Shown piece by piece: positions 12,801 to 48,511 of a DNA stretch of 64,000 nucleotides. The stretch spans positions 10,173,146-10,237,145 of the forward strand of contig NC_083649.1 of assembly GCF_963576545.1 (NCBI RefSeq). Direction: 5' to 3'. Below the pieces are notes generated by a model, which saw only the letters and a list, made by a program, of their open reading frames with translations, ran no database searches and had not been told where the DNA came from. This DNA is from Limanda limanda (Eukaryota; Chordata; Actinopteri; Pleuronectiformes; Pleuronectidae). The stretch's first letter is position 1, and every line of letters starts with the position of its first letter. Position numbers and translations under genes: made by a program.

Positions 12801-14098
12801 CCACCTGTCCTCACTTGAACGCTCGGCCTCAGACTAAAGACTATGAGGAAGTCATGTGCAGATCAGCTCAATGCAGACCTTTGTCTAAAGTTGAGCAAAT
12901 GTTGGATTGTTTCCAGTCTCCCAGGCAGACATCAGCTTCAGCTCCTCACAGGACAGTTTGACAATGAACCTGCAGAGACTTAAGTACCTGCTCTGATTAC
13001 GTCTCTAATCCATCACAACTACATGTTTATTCTCCTGCCTACACCTTCCTGTTTGACTAGGAGATTTTCCTCCAGTTGCATTTATAAGCTACACTGAATA
13101 CGAAAAAATACCTGAACAACAGCCGTGAGTGATTTCCCACAAACACAAACAGCTACAAAAAACTTGAAGCATATAACCGTCTAAAATGTGATTTGCTGTA
13201 TGATTATGATTTACCTTAACTGAAACTAAGGACTCATTCATGTTAACGTAGCGAAAAAACAACTAAGGTGTCACAGAAAAGTAAAGCCCTCTTAACTTAC
13301 AGGAAAAACAGCCCCAGTTCACAAACACTGCAGCAGCATGAACCAGTTCCCTGAACGCACCTGGAGACAATCCCTGCTGTCAACTGAATCTCCACACAAT
13401 GAAAGCAGCGATGCAAATGTCACATGACGTGTTCACTACAACCGGTTACTCAATAATGCATGTGCCACGCGTCCCTGCAGCTGAACTGTCACACTGTCAT
13501 GAATGAACAGAAACCAGTGGGTGTCTGCAAGGCAGGAACTCCAACATTGTACTGAATGGTTTGCAGTGCAGTGAAATATACATGTGTACTAAGAGCTTAA
13601 AGTAGTAGTAGTATTTATACCTGGACCACCAGCATCCCCTTACTCAAGGTAGGCTGTATTCTGCATCACCTATTTATAAGCCAAGCTCGCTATTGTCTCA
13701 GAGTGGGTTTGCTGCCTCTTCCCTGAATGTCCTGAATAATTAGAGCGAGGCGAAGGGAAAGAGTGAAAGGACAGGAAATGTTAAGCTTGGGCAGGACATA
13801 AAGGGAAGTTCCCTCAGCACATGCCAGGCCCTTTCTAATGGCCGACATGCTTGTGTATTGGAGATAAGTAGACAACAGCGCAGCACATTGGATTCAAGGC
13901 TCCTGAATGTGACACTTTGCCAAAGCAGAATGAAACCCCTTCTGCTAGAAAAGAGCCAAAGAGCAAAAAGAGAAGGATTTCAGGCTTTAAGGCACAAATT
14001 ATAAAAGGCAACAGGATTAGTTGGAGAAAGGAGAAGGAGCTGGAAAATAGGAGCTTCCTGTTATGGATAGAAGAAGGAGAGGTGAGTGAGGGACTGAC
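9864..14098. other. Intergenic DNA and septin 8 3'-side region
   Basis: Convergent region between the cyclin gene (+) and septin 8 (-). It should hold the septin 8 3' UTR, but several minus-strand AATAAA motifs occur (for example opposite 11616, 13025), so the transcript end cannot be fixed. Short (CA)n/(TG)n tracts lie near 10670-10700 and 11230-11250, an (AT)n tract at about 12146-12167, and a repeat end at about 11835-12000. No further gene was recognised. Confidence 0.5.
11835..12000. mobile_element. Fragment of the same MITE-like family as the copy at 5914-6086
   Basis: The right end carries CGTCGTCCATCTTTATAA, matching the terminal sequence of the element at 5914-6086. A matching left end was not found, so this copy looks truncated or rearranged, and its left boundary is approximate. 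Confidence 0.4.

Positions 14099-14103
<5 letters not shown>
14093..14103 (-). promoter_or_regulatory. septin8: Splice donor overlapping the septin 8 stop codon
   Basis: On the minus strand the coding end reads AAAAAGTAAGTC. In frame it gives Lys-Lys-TAA stop, but the same bases form a consensus donor AAAAA|GTAAGT. Use of the donor would remove the stop and allow an alternative C-terminus, as mammalian SEPT8 is known to have. A downstream alternative exon was not identified in the window. Confidence 0.5.
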
Positions 14104-38719
<24,616 letters not shown>

Positions 38720-39925
38720 GGTGCTGGAATGTGCGGGCGGTGAGTGTGACCGAGCCGGGGTGAAAGGGAGCAGAGCCCTCGACTGACTCTCCGTGCTAGC
38801 CTGGTGCTAGCCTGGTGCCGAACTAGCGAGTGAGCGGGAGGAGGCGGCTGTGGTGACCCGGGAGGAGAGGCACTCAGGGCGGGGGAGAGCTGGCGAGAGC
38901 ACCGGGAGGGAGGGAGGGAGGAAGGGAGGCTAACAAGCCAGCTAGGCGACTAGATGGCTCCCTGACACGTCACTTCCCCTTCGTTGGCAGGCTTGAGTCG
39001 TGTATTTCCTTACGTTGATAAAAGTGCAGAATGATATATTAATTAAATGCTAATTAGGCTAGGTGGTGTTTAAAAATACAATTAATCAAAGAGTTACAAA
39101 TTGATGTTGAGTGAGGTGTTTGTTCCCGTTTCGCTCCGCACAATTATCGCGATATCTTTTTTTTTTTTTTAAAGAAAAAATTACTCCTCCTCATTACTAA
39201 TTAGGATTTTTTTTGGATTAATTATGGTTTATTTATGTACTTTGAACAGTTTTGAAGTCTCCTATAATTGTTAACAGGCGGTTTCTACCATTAAACTGCA
39301 GCCAGGAGGGGTGGGGTGAATCATCTTGACGTCGTGAGGACATCTTTGTCCCGGACAGACAGGTTCCAATATGGCCGCTGCTCAGGAACTCCTCTCCTCC
39401 AGGAATGTGACGCTGCTCAGAAGCTGCAAGCCCGGACAGGAGGGAGGAATCCCGGGCTGGGATGAGGGTCGAGAGGGGGGGGGGTATGTCACCCTTTTCA
39501 GGGTATAGATTTTATAAGTGTAGAAAAGTATAGAAATACTTTATTATCTTTGTATCAGCAGAATAAAAGTAAATCCAAACTGCTGCTCAGGTGATGCATT
39601 GACAAGGGAATAAAAGAACATTGCACATTTTACTACAATGTGACTCAGCCAATCAGAGCAAGCTGTATTATTAGTGTTTTTTATATTCTTAGTTTACTCC
39701 CAGTGTAAGTTGCATTATGGGTATTGCAGTTTTGGTGTTCTGAGGGCTTTTGGCACCGCTATGCTGACATCACAAAGAGTTTTCCAGGTCACAACAAATA
39801 CTTTGGTGCTAGTGATAATATTGATACAACAAACAGGACACTTTATTTAGAGTTACAACAACAATAAGGCAAATAAAGATTATTTCGATAAAAAAGAGGA
39901 CATACCAGAAATGAACTTGTGTGTA

Positions 39926-40080
39926 AAGATTCAAGATTCAAGATTCAAGACTTGATTGTCATGTGCACAGCAAACTGGGAGAAAGAGAAAAGCATACACA
40001 ATTACATACATGTTACACACTATTGTACTGGTTTAACAATCAAACAAACTACAGATAACAAGGCCTAATAAATATATATT
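39926..40080 (-). mobile_element. 3'-end fragment of a non-LTR retrotransposon (LINE-like)
   Basis: Three direct ATTCAAG heptamers are followed by ACTTGATTGTCATGTGCACAGCAA. Such an end resembles the short tandem 3' termini of L2/CR1-type elements that are common in teleosts. If so, the element is on the minus strand and heavily 5'-truncated. Assignment is by memory of the motif only. Confidence 0.4.
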
Positions 40081-40610
40081 TCAGAACATTCAGAAGTCTG
40101 GCTCATAATTCATAAAAACAAAGGAGGACATTTTCACACATTTAATAAAATTGTATTTATTCAATTATTAATGTATTCCTTTGTTTGTGTTTGTTACTAG
40201 AGAGTATATAGAAGTAATGGTATATTATTTATTTAGGTTAATGGTGGGAGAAGTTTTTATGTTAATATATGATTTCGTGATTACTTATTTATAACAAAGT
40301 TCTGTATAAATAAAGTATTAATAATTGTTATTATTATTAATAACTGTAAGCAAATTAATGGAACACACCATTTGAGTTTCAAATTAGTTCTCATCTACTT
40401 GTATACGTTTATAGTATTTAGGCTGTTAAATGTGTCATGTTTAATTTGAAAGAAAGAAAGTAAGAAAGAAAGAACGAACGAATCTAAAAAAAGAAAGAAA
40501 GGAATGGTTTTTCAGTTTTCCTTAGTCAGCGCAGAACAGACACTTTAACTCCACTTGTTATTTCAAGTGCTGGTTTGCATATTTTATTCAAATCATATCC
40601 ACGTCCGCAC

Positions 40611-40642
40611 TGGAGGAGGAGGAGGAGGAGGAGGAGGAGAAG
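40611..40642 (+). repeat. (GGA)n tract in the sowaha 5' region
   Basis: About ten GGA/GAG triplets lie 120-150 bases before the sowaha ATG, probably in its 5' UTR or core promoter. Confidence 0.85.
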
Positions 40643-40759
40643 CGAGCGGCCAGGTGGAGGTGCTGCCCTGACTCCGGGACAAAGGTGAAACCCTGCGTCT
40701 ATTCCCGGACACGTTTTGACTCGAACCAGCCTGGAGGAGCCTGGAGAGCTTCTCCCATC

Positions 40760-42190
40760 ATGTCGCTGACCCAGGAGTCCGTCCTGGCCCTGCTGGTGTC
40801 GGAGGGAGGCCGGGTGAAGAAGTCAGAGCTGGTGAGGAAGTTTAAAGGCTCCATGGACTGCGTGGATCCCGACCAGAAGGAGCGGAACAAGGAGCTGTTC
40901 AAGAGCTTCGTCAACAACGTCGCCGTCGTCCGAGAAATCGACGGCGTCCGCTATGTTGTCGTCAAGAAGGTGTACCAGCATTTACTGGAGGGAGATCCGA
41001 CCGGGAGCAGCTGCGAGGAGGAGCCGGGGAGCGAAGGGCCTGCCCGGGCAGGTGAGCAGCAGCGCCCACCTGTGCGGGACCAGGGCTCTGCGGGTCCGGG
41101 AGGAGAAGACGAGCCAGATGGTCCTGACCTGGATCAGGCGAGTGAAAGTAGAGACAACCCAACCGAGTCACTGAGTCCCATACAGCTGGCTCTGCGGAGG
41201 ACCAGGTCCACGGACGTCAGGGTCAAAAAGATGCTGAGTTTTGAGGTCCAGAGCCAGGGCACCAGTGGAGATGGTTGCTTCCCAAGGGCTGAAGCAACAA
41301 AGTCCCAAACCATCCAGAGCAAACCCTTCGCCTTGCCTCTGAGAGTGCCCCCCAGCGCCACTAGGGTGGAGGTCCACAAGCTGAAGGTGGACCCTGATGA
41401 CCCTCCTGAAAGTCCAACACCAGATGCCCACGGGTACAAGAGAGGACCCCCCTCAGTGGAGGACAGGACGGGGGGCAGCGTGGGCTCACCCCAGCTCAGG
41501 AGGCCGGTGAAGAGCACCAAGGCGTCAGAGGAGCAGAAGGAGAACCGGGTTCCCTCCCTGGTTCCCCTGGAGCAGGCGGAGCACGAGTGGCTGGTCAAGT
41601 GTGCCGCCGGCCACTGGAGCCAGGCGTACGGCCTCCTGCTGAGAGACAGCCAGCTGGCCGAGAAGAGGGACTTCATGTCGGGGTTCACCGGCCTCCACTG
41701 GGCCGCCAAGTGTGGAAACAGCGACATGCTCACCAAGATCGTGGACCTGTCCAGGCAGGGGGGAGTGGAGGTGGACATTAACGCCAGGACACACGGCGGC
41801 TACACTCCTCTGCACATTGCCGCCTTGCACGACCAGGAGTACATCATTGCCACGCTGGTCGGGGAGCACCACGCCGACGTGAGGGTCAGGGACAACTGCG
41901 GGAAGAGGGCCTACCACTACCTGCACAAGGGGGTGTCCAAGAGTGTGAGGGAGATGCTGAGTGAACCCAAGGTCCAGCCGGCTCCGGACAGGGTCCCGCC
42001 CGAGAGAGAAGAGCCCGAGCTGCTCCCAGATCTCCCCAAGGGTCTGCACTCAATAAGCCGTCTCTTCCAGCCGCATGGGTCGGGCCTCAAGAAGAAGCCC
42101 AAGCAAAGGTCAGCGCTCTACTCCCTGAGCGACGACCCCGGCGAGGAGAGAGAGGACAGCGGTGTCAGACCGAGAGAAGCTTTGATCTGA
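40760..42190 (+). CDS. sowaha: Sosondowah ankyrin repeat domain protein A-like (SOWAHA), single exon, 476 aa
   Basis: Intronless, as are the vertebrate SOWAH genes. The start is the first in-frame ATG, with A at -3, directly before the conserved domain; the frame is open further upstream but has no ATG. Residues 1-75 form the SOWAH N-terminal winged-helix-like domain, with FKSFVNNVAVVREIDGVRYV. A low-complexity, Ser/Pro/acidic linker spans about 80-270. From about 273 the family block EHEWLVKCAAGHW leads into the ankyrin repeats (about 304-400), with DFMSGFTGLHWAAKCGN and GGYTPLHIAALH. DFMSGFT..LHWAAK and the preceding LAEKRDF match SOWAHA better than SOWAHB, C or D. The molecular function is poorly known. 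Human SOWAHA is about 549 aa, so this linker is shorter. Context between septin 8 and shroom1 supports the call. Confidence 0.92.
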   Translation: MSLTQESVLALLVSEGGRVKKSELVRKFKGSMDCVDPDQKERNKELFKSFVNNVAVVREIDGVRYVVVKKVYQHLLEGDPTGSSCEEEPGSEGPARAGEQQRPPVRDQGSAGPGGEDEPDGPDLDQASESRDNPTESLSPIQLALRRTRSTDVRVKKMLSFEVQSQGTSGDGCFPRAEATKSQTIQSKPFALPLRVPPSATRVEVHKLKVDPDDPPESPTPDAHGYKRGPPSVEDRTGGSVGSPQLRRPVKSTKASEEQKENRVPSLVPLEQAEHEWLVKCAAGHWSQAYGLLLRDSQLAEKRDFMSGFTGLHWAAKCGNSDMLTKIVDLSRQGGVEVDINARTHGGYTPLHIAALHDQEYIIATLVGEHHADVRVRDNCGKRAYHYLHKGVSKSVREMLSEPKVQPAPDRVPPEREEPELLPDLPKGLHSISRLFQPHGSGLKKKPKQRSALYSLSDDPGEEREDSGVRPREALI

Positions 42191-42825
42191 AGGAAGAACT
42201 CCCTCTTGTCTCACTTGAAAGACTTATATTGACATTTTGCTGATTTTTGGGCCTTCTCTCACACACAAAAACTGAAAAATACTTAGAAATAATAATGATT
42301 TGAAGTATTAATTCTATCAGGTATCGACTTCTGGAGATAATTCATTACCGGGATTGATCAGATTTTAGATTCTTACTCTAGGTTTCCTATGAGAGGTGAA
42401 TATAAAGGTTTCGGTTTCGAACTGTGAATCAGACATGACTCATCTGTGGTCTCCTGGTCTTATCAGTCTTTTAGTCTTTATTATGATTTTATTTTATATT
42501 ATAGCGTTTCAGTTCAGGCAACAAGAAACTGCACCAATTTTGTATTTATTGCAATCATTCAGGAATTTTAACTAGATTTTTAAATGGCTGTTCTCAAAGA
42601 ATAATTTCTCAATCTTTTTTTTGTCGTAAAAAGAAATGAATCTACAACAAAGACAGTTTGTTACTGATTGAACTTGTTCCCCTGTGTTTTCGTCTCTGAG
42701 TCAGAACTGAACCGAGAACAGAGATGGTCAGACTCTCGGTTTCCAGATGCAAAAAATAAAAAAGGAAGGGGGGAATCAAACCTGTAGAAGCAAACCAAAT
42801 AAATTCATAAAACTGTGAAATGTTT
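42191..42825 (+). other. sowaha: 3' untranslated region of sowaha
   Basis: An AT-rich tail after the TGA with two candidate poly(A) signals, AATAAA at 42755-42760 and 42798-42803. The second is followed by a TG-rich stretch (TGTTTGTGTCTCTGAGG), suggesting cleavage near 42815-42825. Confidence 0.6.
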
Positions 42826-43235
42826 GTGTCTCTGAGGAGCTTTTAGAAACACTCTCTTCCTCAGCGCTTCACTTTATAAAAGATTAATAATTAAACACTG
42901 TGAAGCGTTAAACATTCGCTGGTTTTACCCTGAGAGAAAACAAACACTGGGTTTCTTATTGAGTCACATACATTTGATTAAAAAAGGGCAGAGGCTGTGT
43001 TATTCATTAAGGTGTGTGTGGGTATTTCATAAATCATTAGACTCCCTGTACGTGTGAAAACCCCTGAAAAACGACTCAGGTATTTTTTCTTTTTGTGGCT
43101 TGTTGAGACGTGATTCAGATGAGCAGCTGTCTGGGGATGACTGTGTGTTCCTGTGTGTTTGCACATGCACGTCTGAAAGTGTGTGTGTTTGCATTTCTAT
43201 CTAACGTCATGATTGGATTTTGGCTCAATACCATC

Positions 43236-43605
43236 ATTGTGAGGACTCTAAAAATTTGAGGAGATTTAGGATGGTCCTCACAAAGGCCTTTTTGAGGGTT
43301 AAGACTTGGTTTTAGGGTTTGGGCTAGAACTAGGTGTGTGTGTGTTCCTATACTTATACCTTTGTGAGGACCATTTAACCATAGACCCTGAGGACATGTT
43401 TGTAAAAAGGACATTTTAACCAGATCCCACTTTTTCAAAGGGGCTGTTTGACAGTTAAGAGTTAAGGTTTAGGGTTAGAATTAGGGTAAGGGTAAGGCCT
43501 TTAGCATAGATGGTTAAGGTTAGGGTAAGGGGCTCGGGAATGTATGATGCCGATGAGTGTCCTCACTAAGATAGAAGTACAAACGTGTGTGTGTGTGTGT
43601 TTGTT
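43236..43605. mobile_element. Dispersed repeat with 14-bp inverted repeat and TTAGGG-like core
   Basis: GGTCCTCACAAAGG (43273-43286) and CCTTTGTGAGGACC (43359-43372) are perfect inverted copies. Further GTGAGGACT and GTCCTCACTAAGATAG motifs sit at the flanks. Degenerate TTAGGG/GGTAAGG units fill 43290-43530, and a (GT)n tract closes the right end. This arrangement resembles a dispersed repeat I associate with teleosts. It is not a telomere. Confidence 0.5.
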
Positions 43606-44724
43606 AATAGCCAAGCAACAGCAGAAAGAGAAGAGCAGCATTCATCTCCAGAAGTGACTTGTCTGCCCCCCCCCGCCCCCCTCCCCTGTCTGTCCTGGCT
43701 CATCTTCCTCAACAGATATGACTACGTGTCACCAAATAGGAGTCGACAAGTTAGTCAGCAGAAAAGCAATAGCAGTGTTTAGTAATGGTATTTACATCCT
43801 GTGTTCGCCCTCATTCTCCCAGGGCCCCCCCCTCCCGTCCCCGCCCAGAGTGGTCTTATGTCTCATGATGTCACTTCCCCAGCAGCGTACATCGTCTTTA
43901 CGTCAAGACGATGTTTTCATCTCAGAGCCTCGAGGTGTTATTAAGCAAATGTTCTTTCCTGCTGCTGCTGCTGCCCGGAGGAGAAAGGCCGGCACATGGT
44001 CAGCAACACGAGACAGATGTTAGTCCTTTGAATCAAAGACGCAGCAACACCATGATGTTAAATAACACCGTTAGTGTAGCGTCAGTATATTGATTCAACA
44101 CATGTAAGATAATAATTGGTGTTTTGTAGTGTGGGAGCTCCTGGACAGAGACACGCTAGCTGTTTCCCTTTGCTTCCAGTGTTAATGCTAAGCTAACATA
44201 TCGACAAAAACGATATGTCAAACGATATACCGTCTCCGCTCAGAGAAAAAACTAAAGTATTGATTTGCTTTCCTCCCATTGGATTGTTTTTCCATCAACT
44301 ATATGTGTGTTAATATGTAATTTCTGTAAAGTGAAGTTAACAATGCAACACAAATGATGCCTAACATACAGCCCCACAACCAAAGACACTTTGACAACTC
44401 AGGAAAGTGTAATACAGCCCAATACATCATCCTTGGCATAACATAAGAAATACACATTTAATTAATATAGCACTTTTAATGATGCTTAAAAAGCGCTTGA
44501 CATTTTGACATTGTTGAAAATGTGCAAATTAAATTATATGGTAATGGTTGAGATTATCGTTAAAGTTAATTAGTAATTTTCTCTTCGTCGTTCGATCGGG
44601 GTCAGAATATTAGGAACGCCTCAATTAGTCCAGCACAACACCCCCATTTAACCATGACCCAATTTGAATAACACTGTCAGTGTCAAAATAAAGAGGTGGG
44701 TCGGGAATGCTACACAGTTCCCCT

Positions 44725-44727
<3 letters not shown>

Positions 44728-44787
<60 letters not shown>
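44728..44787. repeat. (GT)n microsatellite, ~30 units
   Basis: Uninterrupted GT array in the intergenic region. Confidence 0.97.
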
Positions 44788-46164
44788 GTAAACAAGTTTA
44801 ATTAGCTTTGACTATAGCAGAGCTTGAACAAAAACATCTGCTGTAATGAAGAGTCATTAAATTACGGTGATATAAAACCAGCACAGTTTTACAATCTGCA
44901 GTTTCACCACTGGTCCACAGGTTGATGGAGGAGTTCAGGGTTCAGGTTCGAAAAGTGAAGCCTCTAATCCGGGTTATAGATACAGTACATAACCTGACTG
45001 ACCGGCAGACCCTGAAGATTATGACAAAGTTATTCTGGTGGAGGCAATAAAGAAATAAAATCTCTGCCTCTGTCATGGCTGACGTTGATGTTTCATCCAC
45101 CATAACTCTAGAGACAGAGAAACAAAGCACCTCATTATCCAGCAATGTGACAGAGGTGCTGCTGCTGTGCTCAGGCCGCCCTGTTTACACACACACACAC
45201 ACACAGAATGCTACGCCTATGTGGCAACTGCTAAACCTGATAATCATGCAATTAGAGTATGACAAAGATCTTTCTTGTTTAGAATTCCCTGTGTTGTGTT
45301 AAATGTCCCTGTTGCCATGATTGAGATGAAGGTCGACGCTAAGTGCTGTCCACTGTCTCTCCCCGGCCTCCTGGGGTTTCCCCACCCTCTACTTGCCAAA
45401 CACCAAATCCATTTTTCATTCTCAACCCATTCTGTTCATTCTTTTAATCAGCTTATGTTGTCGCTGACACACAAATTGGACGGACTTCCGCTGTGAGCAA
45501 ACGAGGTCGAGTGGCGTGAGAGAGACGAGGGAGATACAAGGTGTCACCAATGTGTCCCCAACATCAGATCATTTTCCTACACTTTATTAGACACACAATA
45601 TTATATAAAGTAAAGACAGCGGTATCCAATCAATAATTCTCATCTCATAATGCGAAGAAGTTAATTTCCTGTGTCAAATGATTCTCCCGAAGCCAGGGAA
45701 ATATTTAAGATATTAATAACATTTATATCCTAAACTGACTATGAGAGAGAGCTGTGCAGAATTAATCCATACAAACAAAATCTCATACTTTACACAAAAT
45801 AATGCAGATTACTCAGGAGGCAACATGCCTGAACTCACATAAGCCGTCAGAAAGAACATTAGTTCTTACATTTGCAAACTTTCTCTTTACAAGAAATGAT
45901 TGACAGGTGTGAATACAATGAAGAATTGTTTCAACAAGTACATTAGGATTTAAATGTTGGAGGTAAAACCGTGAATAACTGAGTTCTGGCAGGCAGTGTG
46001 GCCTCTGTGCCTACAGAGGGCAGAGATGAACTCTGAATAAACCGGACCACTGAGGGGAAGTCCGACCTTATCACAGGTGTCTCCTAGTGAGGGAAACATG
46101 TTCTTTTGACTTCAAACAAGTTCCCTGTGGAATACAAAATAAGAAATGTAAAAACACCAGAATC

Positions 46165-46668
46165 AGAGGGAGAGCTTAATTTATTCACAATATAACAAAC
46201 ATCATGGAATTTACAACTCCACACAGGCACAAAAACACAACTCACACTCTCAACAGAAAACAGGAGTGAAATTTAGCAGAACAAACGTGGATTTAGAAAT
46301 GTCTCTGCTGTCGTCCCACCAGCTGGGACTCACTGAAATACGTCTTTCCTTGTTGGGTTTTAAACAGATTCTGTTTATATCAATGTCACACGTCTGCAGC
46401 ATTCAAAATTAAATCCCCCCCCAACTAAAGTATAATCCTACTTCCAAAAAAACAGTCACCTTTTCTGCTACCTGAGCTGTTGTCAAATGTTTGCTGCACC
46501 TGCACCAACAACTGAAACAAATGAGTATTTCTCCATGTGCTGCTCCTTGTGGGAGTATTTTTCCTCGCAGTCTTCACCTTCTCCAGAATGTTGGTCTTTT
46601 GCATACTTTAGGAATTCCAGCTCGCTGCAGGGAACAACACGAGAGTCTTTTCTAAACCCTCGACCCTG
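46165..46668 (-). other. Candidate terminal exon of an unrecognised minus-strand transcript
   Basis: On the minus strand an acceptor (TTTGTGCTGACGCAG|G) is followed by an open frame of 60 codons (46664-46486 plus stop) ending ...GAGAANI-stop. It is rich in Lys, Glu and Tyr with two Cys about 20 residues apart. Downstream, about 300 bases of AT-rich sequence lead to AATAAA (opposite 46180-46185) and a T/GT-rich element. I do not recognise the protein. The alternative is that this is distal 3' UTR of shroom1, whose stop lies 2.3 kb upstream on the same strand, with a chance ORF. Confidence 0.25.
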
Positions 46669-47044
46669 CGTCAGCACAAAGGCCAAAACAAACATACATT
46701 TGTTAAGCAAACTGAGGGACACAGGCGTAAATCTCCACAGAAATGTTTCAGGGGTGGGGGGGTGAAACTGTTTAGCTAAAAACATGATAATATTTCTAAG
46801 GGTAGAGGAGTTTTCCTCTTTCTGAGGAAAACTGGCCTTTTAGTTGTCCACTTGTTTGACGTTTTTTGTTGTTAGTCAATAAATATACACAACTGCCAAC
46901 CCATACACTGGATCACTTAAATATTCTGATAATCTTATGACTTCATAGGAGTTTTGTTGAAAACTAACGCAGCAAACACAGAGAGAAGTTCTGTCTTTTT
47001 CTGTTCCGACAACCAGACAAAATTCATGATTTCAAATATAGACA

Positions 47045-47045
<1 letters not shown>

Positions 47046-47082
<37 letters not shown>
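47046..47082. repeat. (CA)n microsatellite
   Basis: About 18 uninterrupted CA units, between the candidate terminal exon at 46.2-46.7 kb and the shroom1 3' end. Confidence 0.95.
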
Positions 47083-47083
<1 letters not shown>

Positions 47084-48511
47084 CCACACACTCACTCACA
47101 TCATTCTCAAACAACTACCCCATGTGTCTGGTCGAGGAATCAATACAAAAGAAATTAAATACAGCCATCAACAACTACTTACAAATATCAATGATGAAGT
47201 ACAGATGCTGTTCAAACATGTGAGATTCTTGTGGGGAAAGTGATTTGTGTTTTCAGGCGGTCAAGATTAATTACTAATGTGTTTAAATAAACATCAAGGT
47301 TTGATGTGTCTCTTCGGGGCTACGCTGTGGAGGTAGCGAATAAAGAATCTGTTTATGACACCTGACGTGAAGATTGTTGACTTTCCGCTTCTTAAGAAAG
47401 CAATTAAAGGTATCACGTGACACAAAGACGTTGATATAATCGTTGCTTAGTTATAAACGGCTTTGAAGAGGTTCAGTACCTCAGTACGAGGAAGTAGCTC
47501 CAGCATGAAATCATCCAAACTTAATAACGTGAAGTAAGAAATTAACCAGAAACAAACTCATTCCTTTTTGTTGCCGTGTGTGCTCAGGTACCTTTTTTTT
47601 AATAAAACTTAAAGTAAATTCCTATTTAAAATGAATGACAAAACAAACAGAATAAGTAAAATAACAAATTAAAAAAAGTTGTTTAACTGGATGGAGTAAG
47701 GCTTTCACTTGAAATTACTTTTGAAAAGAAATCTGATTTGAAGAAATGTGCATTTATGTATCATTACAAAGTGCTTTTTTTTCATTTCACCTTTTTTGGT
47801 TTTTAGTGCCTTAATTTGAAACATTAAAAATAAGAACATTTAGATGATATCTTCTACATCTATTGTACATTTTACTGACATGATACAGTACATCGCCCCC
47901 CTCAGGCCACTCTCTTTCACCGAAGCCCTATACAATCTTAAAGCTTATAACAGGTTTCCACGGTTGCAGATTCAGGGCTAGAGCACTACCATCATCCTAA
48001 TGAAAACATGAGGAGGACCGTTACTGAATAGCTAACAGGGGACGCAAGGTTTCCACACAGCAGCTCTAATGGAAAACGCTCCACAGCAACAGCAAGGCAC
48101 ACAGAGAAACAGAAAACAGGCGTTCTGTTTAAAGTCAAAGGAAACGAGTACAACAGGGGACGAGTCCTCAGATGCAGATTGTGCAGACTGAGAGGGACGT
48201 CGGGCGGAAAAGTGGGTGAGCCTCCTGGGCGCCCGCCGGGGGGGAGAGGGAGAGAAAGGCATCGAGCTTCAGTCTCAAAAGTATTTAATGCTCATCTCAT
48301 GTTGAGCCTGTGGTTGAGAGAGGAAAGGACTACATGATCATTTCTCCCTGCTCTCTTCTTTTAAAGGACAAAAGAAAGACATGACAGGGTGCGAAGGGGT
48401 TCGGGCTATCAGCTCCAACGTTTATAATCCATGTGTGTGTGGCACAGACAAAACTTCTGCACGTCCTATTTCAAGGCAAGTAAAGAACGAGAGGAGACAT
48501 CTTCAGCTCCC

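Larger units (their letters stand above)
38961..40684. other. Intergenic DNA between divergent septin 8 and sowaha
   Basis: A head-to-head spacer of about 1.7 kb. A short GC-rich patch with an ATATGGCCGC motif (YY1-like) lies near 39360-39480 and ends in a poly-G run. A LINE-tail-like repeat sits at 39926-40080, and a GAAA-type tetranucleotide tract at about 40450-40502. No gene was recognised. Confidence 0.5.
42826..46160. other. Intergenic DNA after sowaha
   Basis: Holds the repeat element at 43236-43605, a (GT)n array at 44728-44787, short (CA)n at about 45187-45205 and otherwise AT-rich unique-looking sequence. Around 44460-44520, TATAGCACTTTTAATGATGC with AAAAAGCGCTTGACA resembles another dispersed teleost repeat. 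No gene was recognised on either strand. Confidence 0.5.

Noticed and set aside
40685..40759. N-terminal extension of sowaha from position 40685
   Set aside because: The frame is open but the codon at 40685 is GTG, not ATG. The first ATG at 40760 has a good context and directly precedes the conserved domain.
41134..42049. Minus-strand frames of 174-214 codons opposite sowaha
   Set aside because: Shadows of the GC-rich sowaha coding exon; the sense frame has clear domains.
43290..43530. Telomeric repeat or chromosome end
   Set aside because: TTAGGG-like units are few, degenerate and embedded in a dispersed inverted-repeat element with genes on both sides.
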